From contig JAGRHC010000001.1 in assembly GCA_020445145.1 (NCBI GenBank), positions 124,001 to 188,000 of the forward strand: a stretch of DNA of 64,000 nt, in the 5' to 3' direction. Source of the DNA: Alphaproteobacteria bacterium. Lineage in GTDB: Bacteria > Pseudomonadota > Alphaproteobacteria > Micavibrionales > Micavibrionaceae. Each line of letters starts with the position of its first letter. The stretch's first letter is position 1. The position numbers and the translations under genes were made by a program. The notes below the pieces were generated by a model that was not told the DNA's origin, did no database searches, and saw only the letters and a list, made by a program, of their open reading frames with translations. This document shows, one piece after another, positions 36,542 to 44,973 of the stretch.

Positions 36542-36733
36542 CTAACGGCGCGACTGGCTGAAGCTGGGTGAGGAGGGACGATCCGAGGGAAATATACCTT
36601 CAATCTCGGCAAGCGGGTTGAAAGTTGCAGGCTTCACCACATCAGCCACAGCTCCGGAAGGGTCGAGAATATGCGCCCCGCGATAAGGCAGCCCGCCGCC
36701 TGTCGGTCCACCGCATGTGCTCTTCCTTCGGAT
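36542..36733 (-). pseudogene. Possible gene remnant in the copB downstream gap
   Basis: The gap 36465-36925 has no intact gene. On the minus strand a frame of 63 codons without a start reads as protein-like: TGGGLPYRGAHILDPSG, then a segment ending SPSFSQSRR at the stop. A start in another frame (ATG at about 36718 with GGAAGAG before it) would need a frameshift to reach it. This looks like the 3' end of a decayed gene, but I recognise no family, and the composition alone could mislead. The TCCCC/GGGGGA inverted repeat near 36507-36523 may end copAB transcription. Confidence 0.35.
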
Positions 36734-36925
36734 CTAACACTCAAACCGCGAAAGCGGGCTAGACCTTTACCGTGTCCAGACTGTAGCACCCCTTCGCCCT
36801 CTCTCCAAGAGTAGCACATTCCCCGCGACCAAACTTTTAAGTAAACATTCAGCCTTTGCTGTGCTAATCAAGTTATCTGATATATTTTGAGTTTTGGAAA
36901 ATCTCAAGCCTATGTAAGAAAAAGA

Positions 36926-37246
36926 ATGTTTAAAAAAGCCCCAGACACAAGCATTGACGCTATTCTCATAGAAATTCAAAAAATTCGTGATCTCAATGAT
37001 GGGACTTTTAATGAGGAGGAATACCGCGCAAAATTACAAAAACAATATAAAGACCATCTAACACAAAGCACATATAAAAGACTAACTTTTATAATTCTTG
37101 TAATAGCTCTTTGGGGCAGTGGTTTTCAATACGGAAAGAAATACGCAGAAAAGCATATTTTACCCTCTAAAATTGAAAAGGCCTTAAAACATAAAGAACT
37201 TACAGAGACACTAGAAGCTATTAAAAATAAGGGGGCTGACACCTGA
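36926..37246 (+). CDS. Small single-pass membrane protein, unknown
   Basis: 106 residues from the ATG at 36926 (a TTG at 36887 would add 13). The N-terminal 55 residues are charged and helical (IDAILIEIQKIRDLNDG); one membrane segment follows (TFIILVIALWGSGFQYG), then a basic/acidic C-terminal helix. DNA here is much more AT-rich than copAB, which with the adjoining broken transposase suggests acquired DNA. The gene ends inside the left half of the inverted repeat at 37236-37268. No family recognised. Confidence 0.55.
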   Translation: MFKKAPDTSIDAILIEIQKIRDLNDGTFNEEEYRAKLQKQYKDHLTQSTYKRLTFIILVIALWGSGFQYGKKYAEKHILPSKIEKALKHKELTETLEAIKNKGADT

Positions 37247-37268
37247 CTTGGGATAAGTTAGGTGTCAG
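37236..37268. repeat. Inverted repeat CTGACACCT...AGGTGTCAG
   Basis: CTGACACCTGAC faces GTTAGGTGTCAG across nine bases with one mismatch. It overlaps the 3' end of the small membrane gene and lies 51 bases before the transposase remnant. It could be an insertion-sequence end or a terminator stem, but no T tract follows. Confidence 0.6.
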
Positions 37269-37318
37269 TTATGTACGTAAAGCACTGTAAATTAACACGT
37301 TATCAGCAATTATAACTG

Positions 37319-37576
37319 ATGAAATACTTCGTGGCAGGCACTCGAGCCCGAACAGCCGCCGATCTGGCCAGTGTTCATCGCAATTCCGCCATCCGTTTTT
37401 ACCACAAATTGCGCTGCGCAATTTGTGGTGAAATCGAAGTTGATGAAAGTTATTTTGGCGGCATATGCAAAGGTAAACGCGGCGGCAAGGTCTACACCGT
37501 GCCCGTCAGCAACGTCCGCCGTGATACGTTAACCCTGATAATCCAGCGGAAAGTCAAGCCTGACAGCGGAGTCTAG
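37319..37576 (+). pseudogene. IS1595-type (ISXO2-like) transposase remnant
   Basis: 85 codons keep recognisable pieces of an ISXO2-like transposase: RTAADLASVHRNSAIRFYHKLR, GEIEVDESYFGG (catalytic Asp region) and GGKVYTVPVSNVRRDTL..VKPDS. Compared with the family as I know it, sequence is missing before the DESYFGG block and between GKRG and GGKVY, and the C-terminal half with the remaining catalytic residues is gone. The gap before DESYFGG coincides with a perfect 29-base palindrome. It is therefore inactive. Confidence 0.8.
37401..37429. repeat. Perfect 14-bp palindrome inside the transposase remnant
   Basis: ACCACAAATTGCGC is followed by one base and its exact reverse complement GCGCAATTTGTGGT. 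It sits exactly where the transposase coding sequence has lost a segment, so it probably marks the rearrangement. Confidence 0.95.
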
Positions 37577-37781
37577 CCTCTGCATCGCTCGTTCTTGTAG
37601 CATACAGCAATGATCTGCGTTCATTAAGCGCGGCAAAAGCTTTTATTTCTTTAATGTGCTGTTAACGCCCTTTCGGGTCGTTGTTTGCGCTTCCGGTACT
37701 CAAATATTTTGGTGTATGTTCCGTTCCGGTTCTCGAAACCCATTGTTTTCGTTGACTTTATAAAAGCTGCGAGTCTGAACC

Positions 37782-38801
37782 CTAGATCGTGACAGTGCGA
37801 CGCTGTTCCTCTAGACCCATAGACAGGAGGAAAGGATTTTTCTCCTGGCGGGTGGTGAAGGCTTCTTTGGCCTGAATGCCATGCCAGTCGATGAAGAGCG
37901 CGCTTTGCGCGACCGCACCGCCCAGCGTGTTGCCGGGGCCGGGGATGATGAGGATCTCGGGGGCAAATTCCTTCAAGGTGACCTGTACGGCGCGGGTGAA
38001 GTCGTAGGTTTTTGTGACCTGATGATCCAGCGTATAGGCGTAAATCTCCGCGGGGTCGGTTGCGTATTTGCTCCAGATTTTTCCACGCCCGTCGATGAGA
38101 GGAATGGCCGGCGCGCTGAAAAGATCAGGGCTCAGGAGCGCCCTGCCCTTTGCAGCGATGGGTTCCATGATCGGTGTGTGATATGCACCGTGACCGGGAA
38201 GCCTTAAAGGGAAGCGGCCTTGCGGCTCCAGTTTTGTCAGCAGCGTTTTCAGGGCTTCGTCAGTTCCGGCAAAGACGATCATGCCGCCAAGTTCGATGGA
38301 GATATAAAGGTCCGGGATTTCGTTTGTCAGGTATAGAAGCTCTTGGCGCTTTCCGGGGATTTCCCGCCAGTTGTCATCGATAAAGCTGTAGAGTACCTGC
38401 CCGCCGGTCTGGCGCTCCTGCATCAGGGTGCCCATGGTGTTGACGACCTCCATGCCACCTTCGGGGGAGAGCGCGCCAGCGCAAGCGAGCGCGATATACC
38501 AGCCCATCGAATTTCCGGTGACGGCGACGATGTCGATTTTGCTTTGGTCGATGGAAAGGAAGTCTGCGTAGGCGCAGGCGTAGATCAGGGGTGATGCATT
38601 ATCGCCGCGCAAGTGATCCTGCGGGGAGAAGGTTTCGGCGGCGTCGAGGATGCTGATAAGCGGCTGGCTATTCTTCTTGCGGAAATCATCGAGGGTCTGG
38701 ATGAAGGCGGATTTGTCGGCGTGGTGGCGCCTCAAGTAACCGAGTTCGTCCTTGTTGTACGTCCCTCTTCCGGGGCAGATGATGGCGGCTGTTTTTTTCA
38801 T
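37782..38801 (-). CDS. FabD-like acyl-carrier-protein acyltransferase
   Basis: 339 residues from the ATG at 38801; a TTG at 38894 would add 31 unconserved residues. The malonyl/acyltransferase fold is indicated by CPGRGTYNKDEL (family has PGQG), the nucleophile-elbow serine in TGNSMGW, and the His in GHGAYHTPIME (family GAFHSxLM). Late LIIPGPGNTLGG matches the family end. The ATG overlaps the stop of the E1 dehydrogenase gene by four bases. FabD itself is normally with fab genes; here it is paired with a keto-acid dehydrogenase, so it may load an unusual acyl group onto ACP. Inference only. Confidence 0.75.
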   Translation of the reverse strand: MKKTAAIICPGRGTYNKDELGYLRRHHADKSAFIQTLDDFRKKNSQPLISILDAAETFSPQDHLRGDNASPLIYACAYADFLSIDQSKIDIVAVTGNSMGWYIALACAGALSPEGGMEVVNTMGTLMQERQTGGQVLYSFIDDNWREIPGKRQELLYLTNEIPDLYISIELGGMIVFAGTDEALKTLLTKLEPQGRFPLRLPGHGAYHTPIMEPIAAKGRALLSPDLFSAPAIPLIDGRGKIWSKYATDPAEIYAYTLDHQVTKTYDFTRAVQVTLKEFAPEILIIPGPGNTLGGAVAQSALFIDWHGIQAKEAFTTRQEKNPFLLSMGLEEQRRTVTI

Positions 38802-40996
38802 CTGGTTTCCCCCATCAGCTCCAGCGCGGCGGCGATGATACTGTCCTTGCTCGGGAGCGTGCTGGCCGAGGCACGGCCCAGCGGGATGAAGCAATCGGTG
38901 GCGGCCAGTCTTTTGATCTTCGGCGGACTTTCAAGATTTTCATGCAGCAGGGTAAAGATTTCTTCGCCGGGGCCTGCGGTTTTGCGGCATTCATCGACGA
39001 TCAATACATGCCTGCAAGGTTTTGAGGCTTCGATCATGGCGGCTTCTGGCAAGGGGTGGAGCCAGCGCAGGTCGATCACGCGTACATTGATGCCCTTGTT
39101 CTCCAGCACTTTTGCGGCCTGCCGGGAGAGGTAGTAGCCGTTGCCGTAGGTGAGGATGCAAAGGTCCGTTCCTTCCCCGTGCTGGCCGATGCTGCCGAAG
39201 GGGACGGTTTTATCTGCTCTGTATTGGAAGCTCCAGAGGCCGTCTTTAGGCTCATGAAGGTCGCGGGTCATGTAGAGCGCGATGGGTTCGAGGAAGACCA
39301 CAACGCGCTGCTCTTCCCTTGCCAGTCTTATGCATTCCCGCAAGAGGCCGGGGGCGTCCGCGCCGTTTGAGGGGCACGCAACGATGATGCCCGGAATATC
39401 GCGCAAAACCCCAAGGGCGTTGTCATTGTGGAAGTGACCACCGAAGCCTTTTTGGTAGGCGAGTCCTGCGATCCGTATTACCGCCGGATTTGTGTATTGG
39501 CCTTTTGAGAAGAAGCTGAGCGTTGCCGCCTCTCCGCGGAGTTGGTCTTCGGCGTTATGGAGATAGGCGAGAAACTGGATTTCGGGAATCGGCAACAGGC
39601 CGTTATGGGCAAGACCAAGGGTCAGGCCGAGGATGCTTTGCTCGTCGAGGATGGTATTTAGCACGCGCGCGCCGCCAAAGCGGGCGTGGAGGTTTTTGGT
39701 GACTGTGTAGACGCCGCCCTTGGGGCCAATATCCTCGCCTGCCAACACAATTTCCGGGTGCTCCAGCATCAGGTCGTGCAGGGTCCAGTTGATGATGCGG
39801 GCGAGATGCTGCGGCTGGCTCAGGAGGACGAAGTCTTCTCCGAAGGTTTGTTCGCGTACCTTAGCGGATGGCGGCGATTTTTCTGGCAGCGTTCTTTCCG
39901 GCGGGATCAGGCTGGCGGCGATCTCTTCCGGCGTTACTAACTTCGGGCGCTTGATGACGTGCTCGGCGGCGCGCTCTATGCGTTCGCCGATTTCGTTGTA
40001 GAGGTCGATAATCTGTTCCTTACCCAAGGCTTTGCTGCGGATCAGGGTGCCCGCGGTATAGAGCAGCGGATCGAGGGCTTCCATGCGCTCGATTTCCTTT
40101 GTGCTTAAGTAGCTGTTTTGCACATCCGGGCCGGCATGGCCGAACAGACGCGTACACTCCATATGCAGGAAGGCGGGTTTACGATTCGCGCGGATATAGC
40201 TTTCGGCTTCGCGCGCGCATACGTACGTCTCCAGAATATCCAGCCCGCTGCAGGAAAAATATTTTATCCCCACCCTGCTCTTCATGCTTGCGGCAACCCA
40301 TCCTTTTGGGGTGATGGTGGAGATGCCAAGGCCGTTGTCCTCGCAGATGAAAAGGATCGGCATTTCTGCGCCCTGATAGGCGCTCCATGCGGCAGTGTTG
40401 ATGGCGCCTTGCGCGGTGGAGTGATTCAGGGAGGCATCACCGAAGCTGCACAAAATGATGGAGTCTGCGGGCAGTTTTCCTTCGCGCTCCAGCCTTTTGT
40501 TCAGGCCGACCGAGAAGGCGGCGCCCATGGCCTTGGGGAGGTGCGAGGCAATGGTGCTGGTTTGCGGGGGAATGTTCAGCGCAAGGCTACCCAGAACCTT
40601 GTGGCGTCCACCGGAAATCGGGTCTTCGCTGGACGCTGTGAAGCTTAAGAGCATGTCCCAGAGGATGGTTTCACCGGGCTTTTGCTTAGATCGTTGGATG
40701 AAAAATGCGGCATCCCGGTAGTGAAGAAAGGCCATATCGGTTAAACGAAAGGCCGCGGCGATGGCGGCATTCCCCTCGTGACCGGAAGAGCCGATCGTGT
40801 AGAACCCCTCACCTTTGGCCTGCAATTTACGGGAGATATTGTCGAGTTGGCGGCTTAAGACCTGACTTTCGAAAAGGTCGATGAGCTGTTGCGCTGTCAG
40901 GCCGGATTGAGCCAAAGACGTGGCGGTTTGCGGCAAATTTTCTGCCGCTACTTTTTGAAGAAAATTCTCGTGAACGATTTGTGCGCGATCCTGCAT
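38798..40996 (-). CDS. 2-oxoacid dehydrogenase E1, alpha-beta fusion
   Basis: Thiamine-diphosphate enzyme decarboxylating pyruvate or branched 2-oxoacids. Residues ~1-330 are the alpha part: GSSGHEGNAAIAAAF, the cofactor motif FGDASLNHSTAQGAINTAAW..ICEDNGLGIST. Residues ~395-730 are the beta part: EDIGPKGGVYTVTKNL, NTILDEQSILGLTLGLA, PEIQFLAYLHNAEDQL and the C-terminal VIDLRWLHPLP. The fused form occurs in several bacteria. ATG at 40996 preferred over GTG at 41038, because the latter lies in a dispersed repeat. No E2/E3 genes adjoin, so it depends on distant partners or hands its product to the coupled FabD-like enzyme. Confidence 0.88.
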   Translation of the reverse strand: MQDRAQIVHENFLQKVAAENLPQTATSLAQSGLTAQQLIDLFESQVLSRQLDNISRKLQAKGEGFYTIGSSGHEGNAAIAAAFRLTDMAFLHYRDAAFFIQRSKQKPGETILWDMLLSFTASSEDPISGGRHKVLGSLALNIPPQTSTIASHLPKAMGAAFSVGLNKRLEREGKLPADSIILCSFGDASLNHSTAQGAINTAAWSAYQGAEMPILFICEDNGLGISTITPKGWVAASMKSRVGIKYFSCSGLDILETYVCAREAESYIRANRKPAFLHMECTRLFGHAGPDVQNSYLSTKEIERMEALDPLLYTAGTLIRSKALGKEQIIDLYNEIGERIERAAEHVIKRPKLVTPEEIAASLIPPERTLPEKSPPSAKVREQTFGEDFVLLSQPQHLARIINWTLHDLMLEHPEIVLAGEDIGPKGGVYTVTKNLHARFGGARVLNTILDEQSILGLTLGLAHNGLLPIPEIQFLAYLHNAEDQLRGEAATLSFFSKGQYTNPAVIRIAGLAYQKGFGGHFHNDNALGVLRDIPGIIVACPSNGADAPGLLRECIRLAREEQRVVVFLEPIALYMTRDLHEPKDGLWSFQYRADKTVPFGSIGQHGEGTDLCILTYGNGYYLSRQAAKVLENKGINVRVIDLRWLHPLPEAAMIEASKPCRHVLIVDECRKTAGPGEEIFTLLHENLESPPKIKRLAATDCFIPLGRASASTLPSKDSIIAAALELMGETR

Positions 40997-41005
40997 ACAA
41001 TCTTT

Positions 41006-41094
41006 TACCACAAAGGCACGAAGAACACGAAGATTCACAAAGTTTTTTCATTAATTCTTTGTGATTCTTTGTGCGCTTGGTGACTTCGTGGTGA
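41006..41094. repeat. Dispersed hairpin repeat (ACCACAAAGG...CTTCGTGGT)
   Basis: The left half ACCACAAAGGCACGAAG... is matched by a right half ...TTGTGCGCTTGGTGACTTCGTGGT in inverted orientation across a central TTTTTTCATTAA. It is the same word family as the arms at 1998-2246 and lies exactly between two divergent genes, E1 and the acyl-CoA dehydrogenase. Could affect both starts. Confidence 0.75.
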
Positions 41095-41144
41095 GAATCT
41101 GCTTTGTTTATATTGTAATAATTTTATTTCAGGAAAATCGTAGA

Positions 41145-42326
41145 ATGGCTCAAAATTCCTTCCACTGGGACGACCCTCTTCTCCTTGAGCAGCAACTCAG
41201 CGAAGAGGAGCGCATGATCCGCGATACGGCGCGCAGTTTTGCGCAGGATGTTCTGGCCCCGCGCGTTCAGGAAGCTTTCCGGGAGGACAAGTTCGAGCCG
41301 TCGGTCATGCGCGAAATGGGGAATTACGGATTGCTTGGCGCGACGCTGCCGGAGCAGTTTGGCTGCGCGCAGGCGAGCTATGTTTCTTACGGCCTGATTG
41401 CGCGCGAGATAGAGCGTGTGGATTCCGGGTATCGCTCGGCGATGTCGGTGCAATCTTCGCTCGTGATGTATCCGATCTATGCGTTCGGGACAGAAGAGCA
41501 GAAGCAAAAATATCTGCCGGGGCTGGCGAAAGGCGAACTGATCGGCTGTTTCGGCTTGACGGAGCCGGATGCGGGGTCCGATCCGTCGGGGATGAAAAGC
41601 CATGCGGTAAAGGTTGATGGCGGCTACGTGCTGAACGGGTCAAAAATGTGGATCAGTAATTCGCCGGTGGCGGATGTGTTTGTGGTCTGGGTGGTGTCCA
41701 AGGCGCACGCGGAGAAGGTGAAAGGCTTTATCCTTGAGAAAGGTATGAAGGGACTCTCCGCCCCGGCGATTGGCGGCAAGCTCTCGCTCCGCGCCTCGGT
41801 GACGGGCGAGATTGCGATGAACGATGTGTTTGTGCCGGATGAGAATTTGCTTCCGAACGCGGAAGGCATGCGCGGACCGTTTGAGTGCCTGAACCGGGCG
41901 CGGTACGGGATTGCCTGGGGCGTGATGGGCGCGGCAGAATTTTGCTGGATGGCCGCGCGTAGCTATACGCTGGAACGGCACCAGTTCGGTCGACCTCTTG
42001 CCGCAACGCAGCTTATTCAGAAGAAGCTCGCCGATATGCAAACGGAGATCACGCTCGGTCTACAGGGCGCCTTGCGCGTGGGGCAACTGATGGATAAAAG
42101 CATGGCGGCGCCGGAGATGATCTCGCTGATCAAGCGCAATAATTGCGGCAAGGCGCTGGAGATCGCACGGACGGCGCGGGATATGCATGGCGGGAACGGG
42201 ATTACCGAGGAGTATGGCGTGATGCGGCATATGTGTAACCTCGAAGCCGTAAATACCTATGAGGGAACGCACGATATTCACGCCCTGATTTTGGGCCGGG
42301 CACAGACGGGGCTGGCGGCGTTTTAA
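41145..42326 (+). CDS. gcdH: Acyl-CoA dehydrogenase, glutaryl-CoA dehydrogenase type
   Basis: 393 residues from ATG at 41145. Flavoprotein that oxidises an acyl-CoA; features fit glutaryl-CoA dehydrogenase: [36 protein letters not shown] (FAD/substrate loop), [18 protein letters not shown], the [11 protein letters not shown] segment with the substrate-binding arginine, [21 protein letters not shown], and [30 protein letters not shown] with the catalytic Glu in YEGT. It would decarboxylate glutaryl-CoA to crotonyl-CoA in lysine/tryptophan breakdown. The frame is open back to 41061, but only in repeat DNA. Confidence 0.88.
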   Translation: MAQNSFHWDDPLLLEQQLSEEERMIRDTARSFAQDVLAPRVQEAFREDKFEPSVMREMGNYGLLGATLPEQFGCAQASYVSYGLIAREIERVDSGYRSAMSVQSSLVMYPIYAFGTEEQKQKYLPGLAKGELIGCFGLTEPDAGSDPSGMKSHAVKVDGGYVLNGSKMWISNSPVADVFVVWVVSKAHAEKVKGFILEKGMKGLSAPAIGGKLSLRASVTGEIAMNDVFVPDENLLPNAEGMRGPFECLNRARYGIAWGVMGAAEFCWMAARSYTLERHQFGRPLAATQLIQKKLADMQTEITLGLQGALRVGQLMDKSMAAPEMISLIKRNNCGKALEIARTARDMHGGNGITEEYGVMRHMCNLEAVNTYEGTHDIHALILGRAQTGLAAF

Positions 42327-42383
42327 ATGAAGCCTTGCTTTTTTGTGCGGGCCGGACTAGATAATCGGAATATCATTTCTCAA

Positions 42384-42458
42384 GCGGGAATAGCTCAGTG
42401 GTAGAGCATCAGCTTCCCAAGCTGAGGGCCGCGGGTTCGATCCCCGTTTCCCGCTCCA
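42384..42458 (+). tRNA. tRNA-Gly (anticodon CCC)
   Basis: 75 bases including encoded CCA. Acceptor GCGGGAA pairs with TTCCCGC, anticodon stem TCAGC/GCTGA encloses TTCCCAA, giving CCC, and the T arm CGGGTTCGATCCCCG is standard. No integrase or att repeat is seen immediately downstream. Confidence 0.95.
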
Positions 42459-42507
42459 AGTTTTCCAGTTGTATTGGTTTTATTTTGATCTATTCGTGGA
42501 TCTTTTA

Positions 42508-42930
42508 TTACTGCTTTGCCAATGGCACGCTTTTTACTATGGCAAGAAAGATAATTAGAATGCTCAAAATAAGAGCTATGAGGACAAAAATACCTGAGCT
42601 CATATAATCTGGAAGCTGACCAGAAAGATAATGAGCAAGAGCAATTCCACCCATGGTCAAAACAAAAGTTAAACACATGAGACTGAATGCAATATAGGGA
42701 AGCCAAAAAAGGCTTTTAAGCAAAGAACTAATTTTAAATGAAAAGTGTCTGTTTATCAGCCATAAGCTAAACGGGATATATAAACCAAAATAACAAAAAC
42801 CATACAAAGTAGGCAAAAGTCCAGATAGAAGATCAAAAGATTTTAAAACGAAAAACAATGCCGCAGGTAAAACACCATAAATTAAAGGGTACTGAATTCC
42901 TCGTACTCCCGATAAGAACTTCAAACTCAT
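42508..42930 (-). CDS. Four-helix membrane protein, unknown
   Basis: 140 residues with four likely membrane segments: YPLIYGVLPAALFFVL, LYGFCYFGLYIPFSLWLI, IAFSLMCLTFVLTMGGIAL and FVLIALILSILIIFLAIV. A charged loop (NRHFSFKISSLLKSL) separates helices two and three. The gene is AT-rich, more like the small gene at 36926 than the flanking metabolic genes, and sits alone between tRNA-Gly and an exported protein gene. It looks genuine from its hydrophobic pattern, but belongs to no family I can name. Confidence 0.6.
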   Translation of the reverse strand: MSLKFLSGVRGIQYPLIYGVLPAALFFVLKSFDLLSGLLPTLYGFCYFGLYIPFSLWLINRHFSFKISSLLKSLFWLPYIAFSLMCLTFVLTMGGIALAHYLSGQLPDYMSSGIFVLIALILSILIIFLAIVKSVPLAKQ

Positions 42931-43084
42931 TCCATCCCCATTATAAAATAATTAGATAATTAATCGCACTTTATACTAATAAAAAGACACGGATCACCTG
43001 TCAAAAAATTATCGTCTCTTATTGAATGTTTTTTAAATCACATTAAAGACCAGAAACGGAAACAGAATTTTACTGATCCGCAAG

Positions 43085-44215
43085 TTACTGCTTTTCTCCT
43101 GATAAACCGGGCGCATCCAAACCCCGGCCGCCGCCCAGCATTTTTCCTTTGTAGCACATTGGCGGGGCGTGGGGGGCGATTGGTTGTCCTCCTCCGGCGG
43201 CATGGTTTTTCGTGCTGGCGGCGAAGGTGTTGTTCAAGACTGGCCTGAGTTGCCTGACCAAAGCCGGAAAATCTTCGCGTAATATCTCGATGACTTCTTT
43301 GCTGACATATTGGTCGGTTTGAATGGACATGGCTTTTGCGCCTTGACGGTCCACGACGTAGGCACCGTAGCGTTGCATGGCTTGCCCTACTTTTTGGCCG
43401 TAGGACGACAGGCCCTGCGTGGTGATGTCGGCGTCCGGGGGAATGGCGAAAAGCTGGCCGTAGGGAATGGCGCCCCAGTTGAGGAACGAAAATCTGTCCT
43501 TGCAGCTTGCGGGCCAGACGATGTCTTGAGAAAGCTGGAAGGAGCTGAGGTCTAGCGCTATGGCGTGATTGATTGATCCGGCCTCTTCCAATTCCCATTT
43601 GCGGATCAGGCCGCCGGCATTATCGCCACCAAAGGCCCGCGTCCCAATCGAGAGAACACATTTTTTCCCTGTTGTGTCATAGCTCGCAACGCCGGTTTCC
43701 AGCAGGCTGGACTTTCGGCTTAGTTCGGCGGTGTAGGCGCCGGATATGCCCTCGAAGACAATGAACTGATCGGTGCGGTAGCCGCTCGGATCGATGACAA
43801 CGACGTTTTTGTCGGGACCGGACTCCCCGATGATCCCGGCCGGAGCCAGGATTTCCAAGACACCTTTCTCTCCGCCGTTTAAGGACTGCACCTCCATTTT
43901 TTGCAGTGGGTCGCCGGGGGTGGCCTGATGCATGGCGATGCCGGGATAGACCCAGAATTTAGAGACTTTTTGCAATGAGCGGGTCATGGGGTGGGTTGGC
44001 GCGCCGAACTGCGCACCGGTGCCGATCGGGGTGTTCCATGCAGAGGTCCAGTCAAACGGCCAGAGCCATGGTTGGCGCGTGCCCTCGGGGCAGATGTTTT
44101 CCGGCTTGGCGGAGCGCTCCTTGTCTGTTGCTGCCGGCGCTGTCGTTGCGTTGGTTGCCACAAGGATGGATAGAGCCAAGATTAAATATGCTGCGCTTTT
44201 TATTCGGTTTTTCAT
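43085..44215 (-). CDS. Exported protein of unknown function
   Basis: 376 residues. Signal peptide near residues 1-28 (LILALSILVATNATTAPAA). The mature protein has a WPFDWTSAWNTPIGTGAQF segment, then predicted beta-rich stretches (VVVIDPSGYRTDQFIVFEGI, AFGGDNAGGLIRKWELEEA, NHAIALDLSSF) and a RYGAYVVDRQGAKAMSIQ segment. The AWNTPIG and INHAIAL words occur in secreted proteins of varied bacteria that I cannot link to an activity. The C-terminus is Gly/Pro-rich. It points away from the cassette array, and the IS1-family element was inserted in the divergent region behind it. Confidence 0.65.
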   Translation of the reverse strand: MKNRIKSAAYLILALSILVATNATTAPAATDKERSAKPENICPEGTRQPWLWPFDWTSAWNTPIGTGAQFGAPTHPMTRSLQKVSKFWVYPGIAMHQATPGDPLQKMEVQSLNGGEKGVLEILAPAGIIGESGPDKNVVVIDPSGYRTDQFIVFEGISGAYTAELSRKSSLLETGVASYDTTGKKCVLSIGTRAFGGDNAGGLIRKWELEEAGSINHAIALDLSSFQLSQDIVWPASCKDRFSFLNWGAIPYGQLFAIPPDADITTQGLSSYGQKVGQAMQRYGAYVVDRQGAKAMSIQTDQYVSKEVIEILREDFPALVRQLRPVLNNTFAASTKNHAAGGGQPIAPHAPPMCYKGKMLGGGRGLDAPGLSGEKQ

Positions 44216-44520
44216 TGTGCAGCTCCGGCCCCCTGCTCTCGCATTGGAATGTTCTTTTTCATGGGTACATGCCTTGCTTGCGCGATGTCAAGATTATTGA
44301 AATTTGGGTAGTGTCTCAGTTTGAATATGTTAATATTGGGTAATCATTAATAAAAGGTTAAAAATCCTTGACTTTTCAGGCGCTTTATGATTAACCCTAG
44401 GAGAATCCAGCTTTTTGTAGTACACTATATATAACTTGCCATGGGGCAATTTTTACCCCTTGTCAAGAAAAACGTATGGGATACAATTATTCCGTACGAT
44501 GTTTGTACAAGGAGTGAACC

Positions 44521-44739
44521 ATGCCGATAGGGCCAAAAGGACAGAAAAGACCGGCAGACACAGTCGGTTGTGCTATATCTGTAGCCCGAATCGCTGTGGG
44601 TGAAATTGAGGATACAATAAAAGAGCCTACAGGGAAAAAAAATAGCGGTAAGGCTGGAGCAAAAGCAAGGGCTGAGGCGTTAACGAAAGAACAACGTTCT
44701 GCTATAGCTAAAAAAGCAGCAGAAAGTAGATGGAGATAA
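44521..44739 (+). CDS. IS passenger 1, small basic protein
   Basis: 72 residues. N-terminus MPIGPKGQKRPADTVGC and a Lys/Ala-rich C-terminus ending TKEQRSAIAKKAAESRWR. The C-terminal words resemble small accessory proteins often seen near mobile elements, probably nucleic-acid-binding. An AAGGAG ribosome site is six bases before the ATG. Followed after four bases by passenger 2, so cotranslated. Function unknown. Confidence 0.7.
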   Translation: MPIGPKGQKRPADTVGCAISVARIAVGEIEDTIKEPTGKKNSGKAGAKARAEALTKEQRSAIAKKAAESRWR

Positions 44740-44743
44740 GATA

Positions 44744-44932
44744 ATGGGCGAACAACTAGAATTAGCTAAAAAGCGCCTTTTTGATAGCGATTCATTAAAT
44801 ACAGGTAACATTAAATTGTTTCCTGGGACTGACCGCGACACAACTCCGGAACAAATAGCCGAAGAGATCAATAAGGCCATTTCACAAATTGAAGCTGGTG
44901 ATTCCGAAATAGTAGACAGCTTTGAAGAATAA
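44744..44932 (+). CDS. IS passenger 2, small acidic protein
   Basis: 62 residues, acidic, starting four bases after passenger 1. It has a short KLFPGTDRDTTPEQIAEEIN segment and an acidic tail. A strong terminator follows its stop, so passengers 1 and 2 form one transcript. An acidic-plus-basic small pair suggests antitoxin- or anti-restriction-like partners, but nothing in the sequence proves this. Confidence 0.6.
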   Translation: MGEQLELAKKRLFDSDSLNTGNIKLFPGTDRDTTPEQIAEEINKAISQIEAGDSEIVDSFEE

Positions 44933-44937
44933 GTGCA

Positions 44938-44970
44938 AAATCCGGTTATATTTTAAATAACCGGATTTTT
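44938..44970 (+). terminator. Terminator after IS passenger 2
   Basis: AAATCCGGTTAT pairs with ATAACCGGATTT across about six bases and runs into five Ts. The next start codon lies only about four bases after the T run, so passenger 3 has no room for a usual ribosome site downstream of the stem. Confidence 0.88.
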
Positions 44971-44973
44971 ATT

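Noticed and set aside
42384-42960. tRNA-Gly as the attachment site of an integrated island
   Set aside because: No integrase gene and no repeated tRNA 3' end found downstream.
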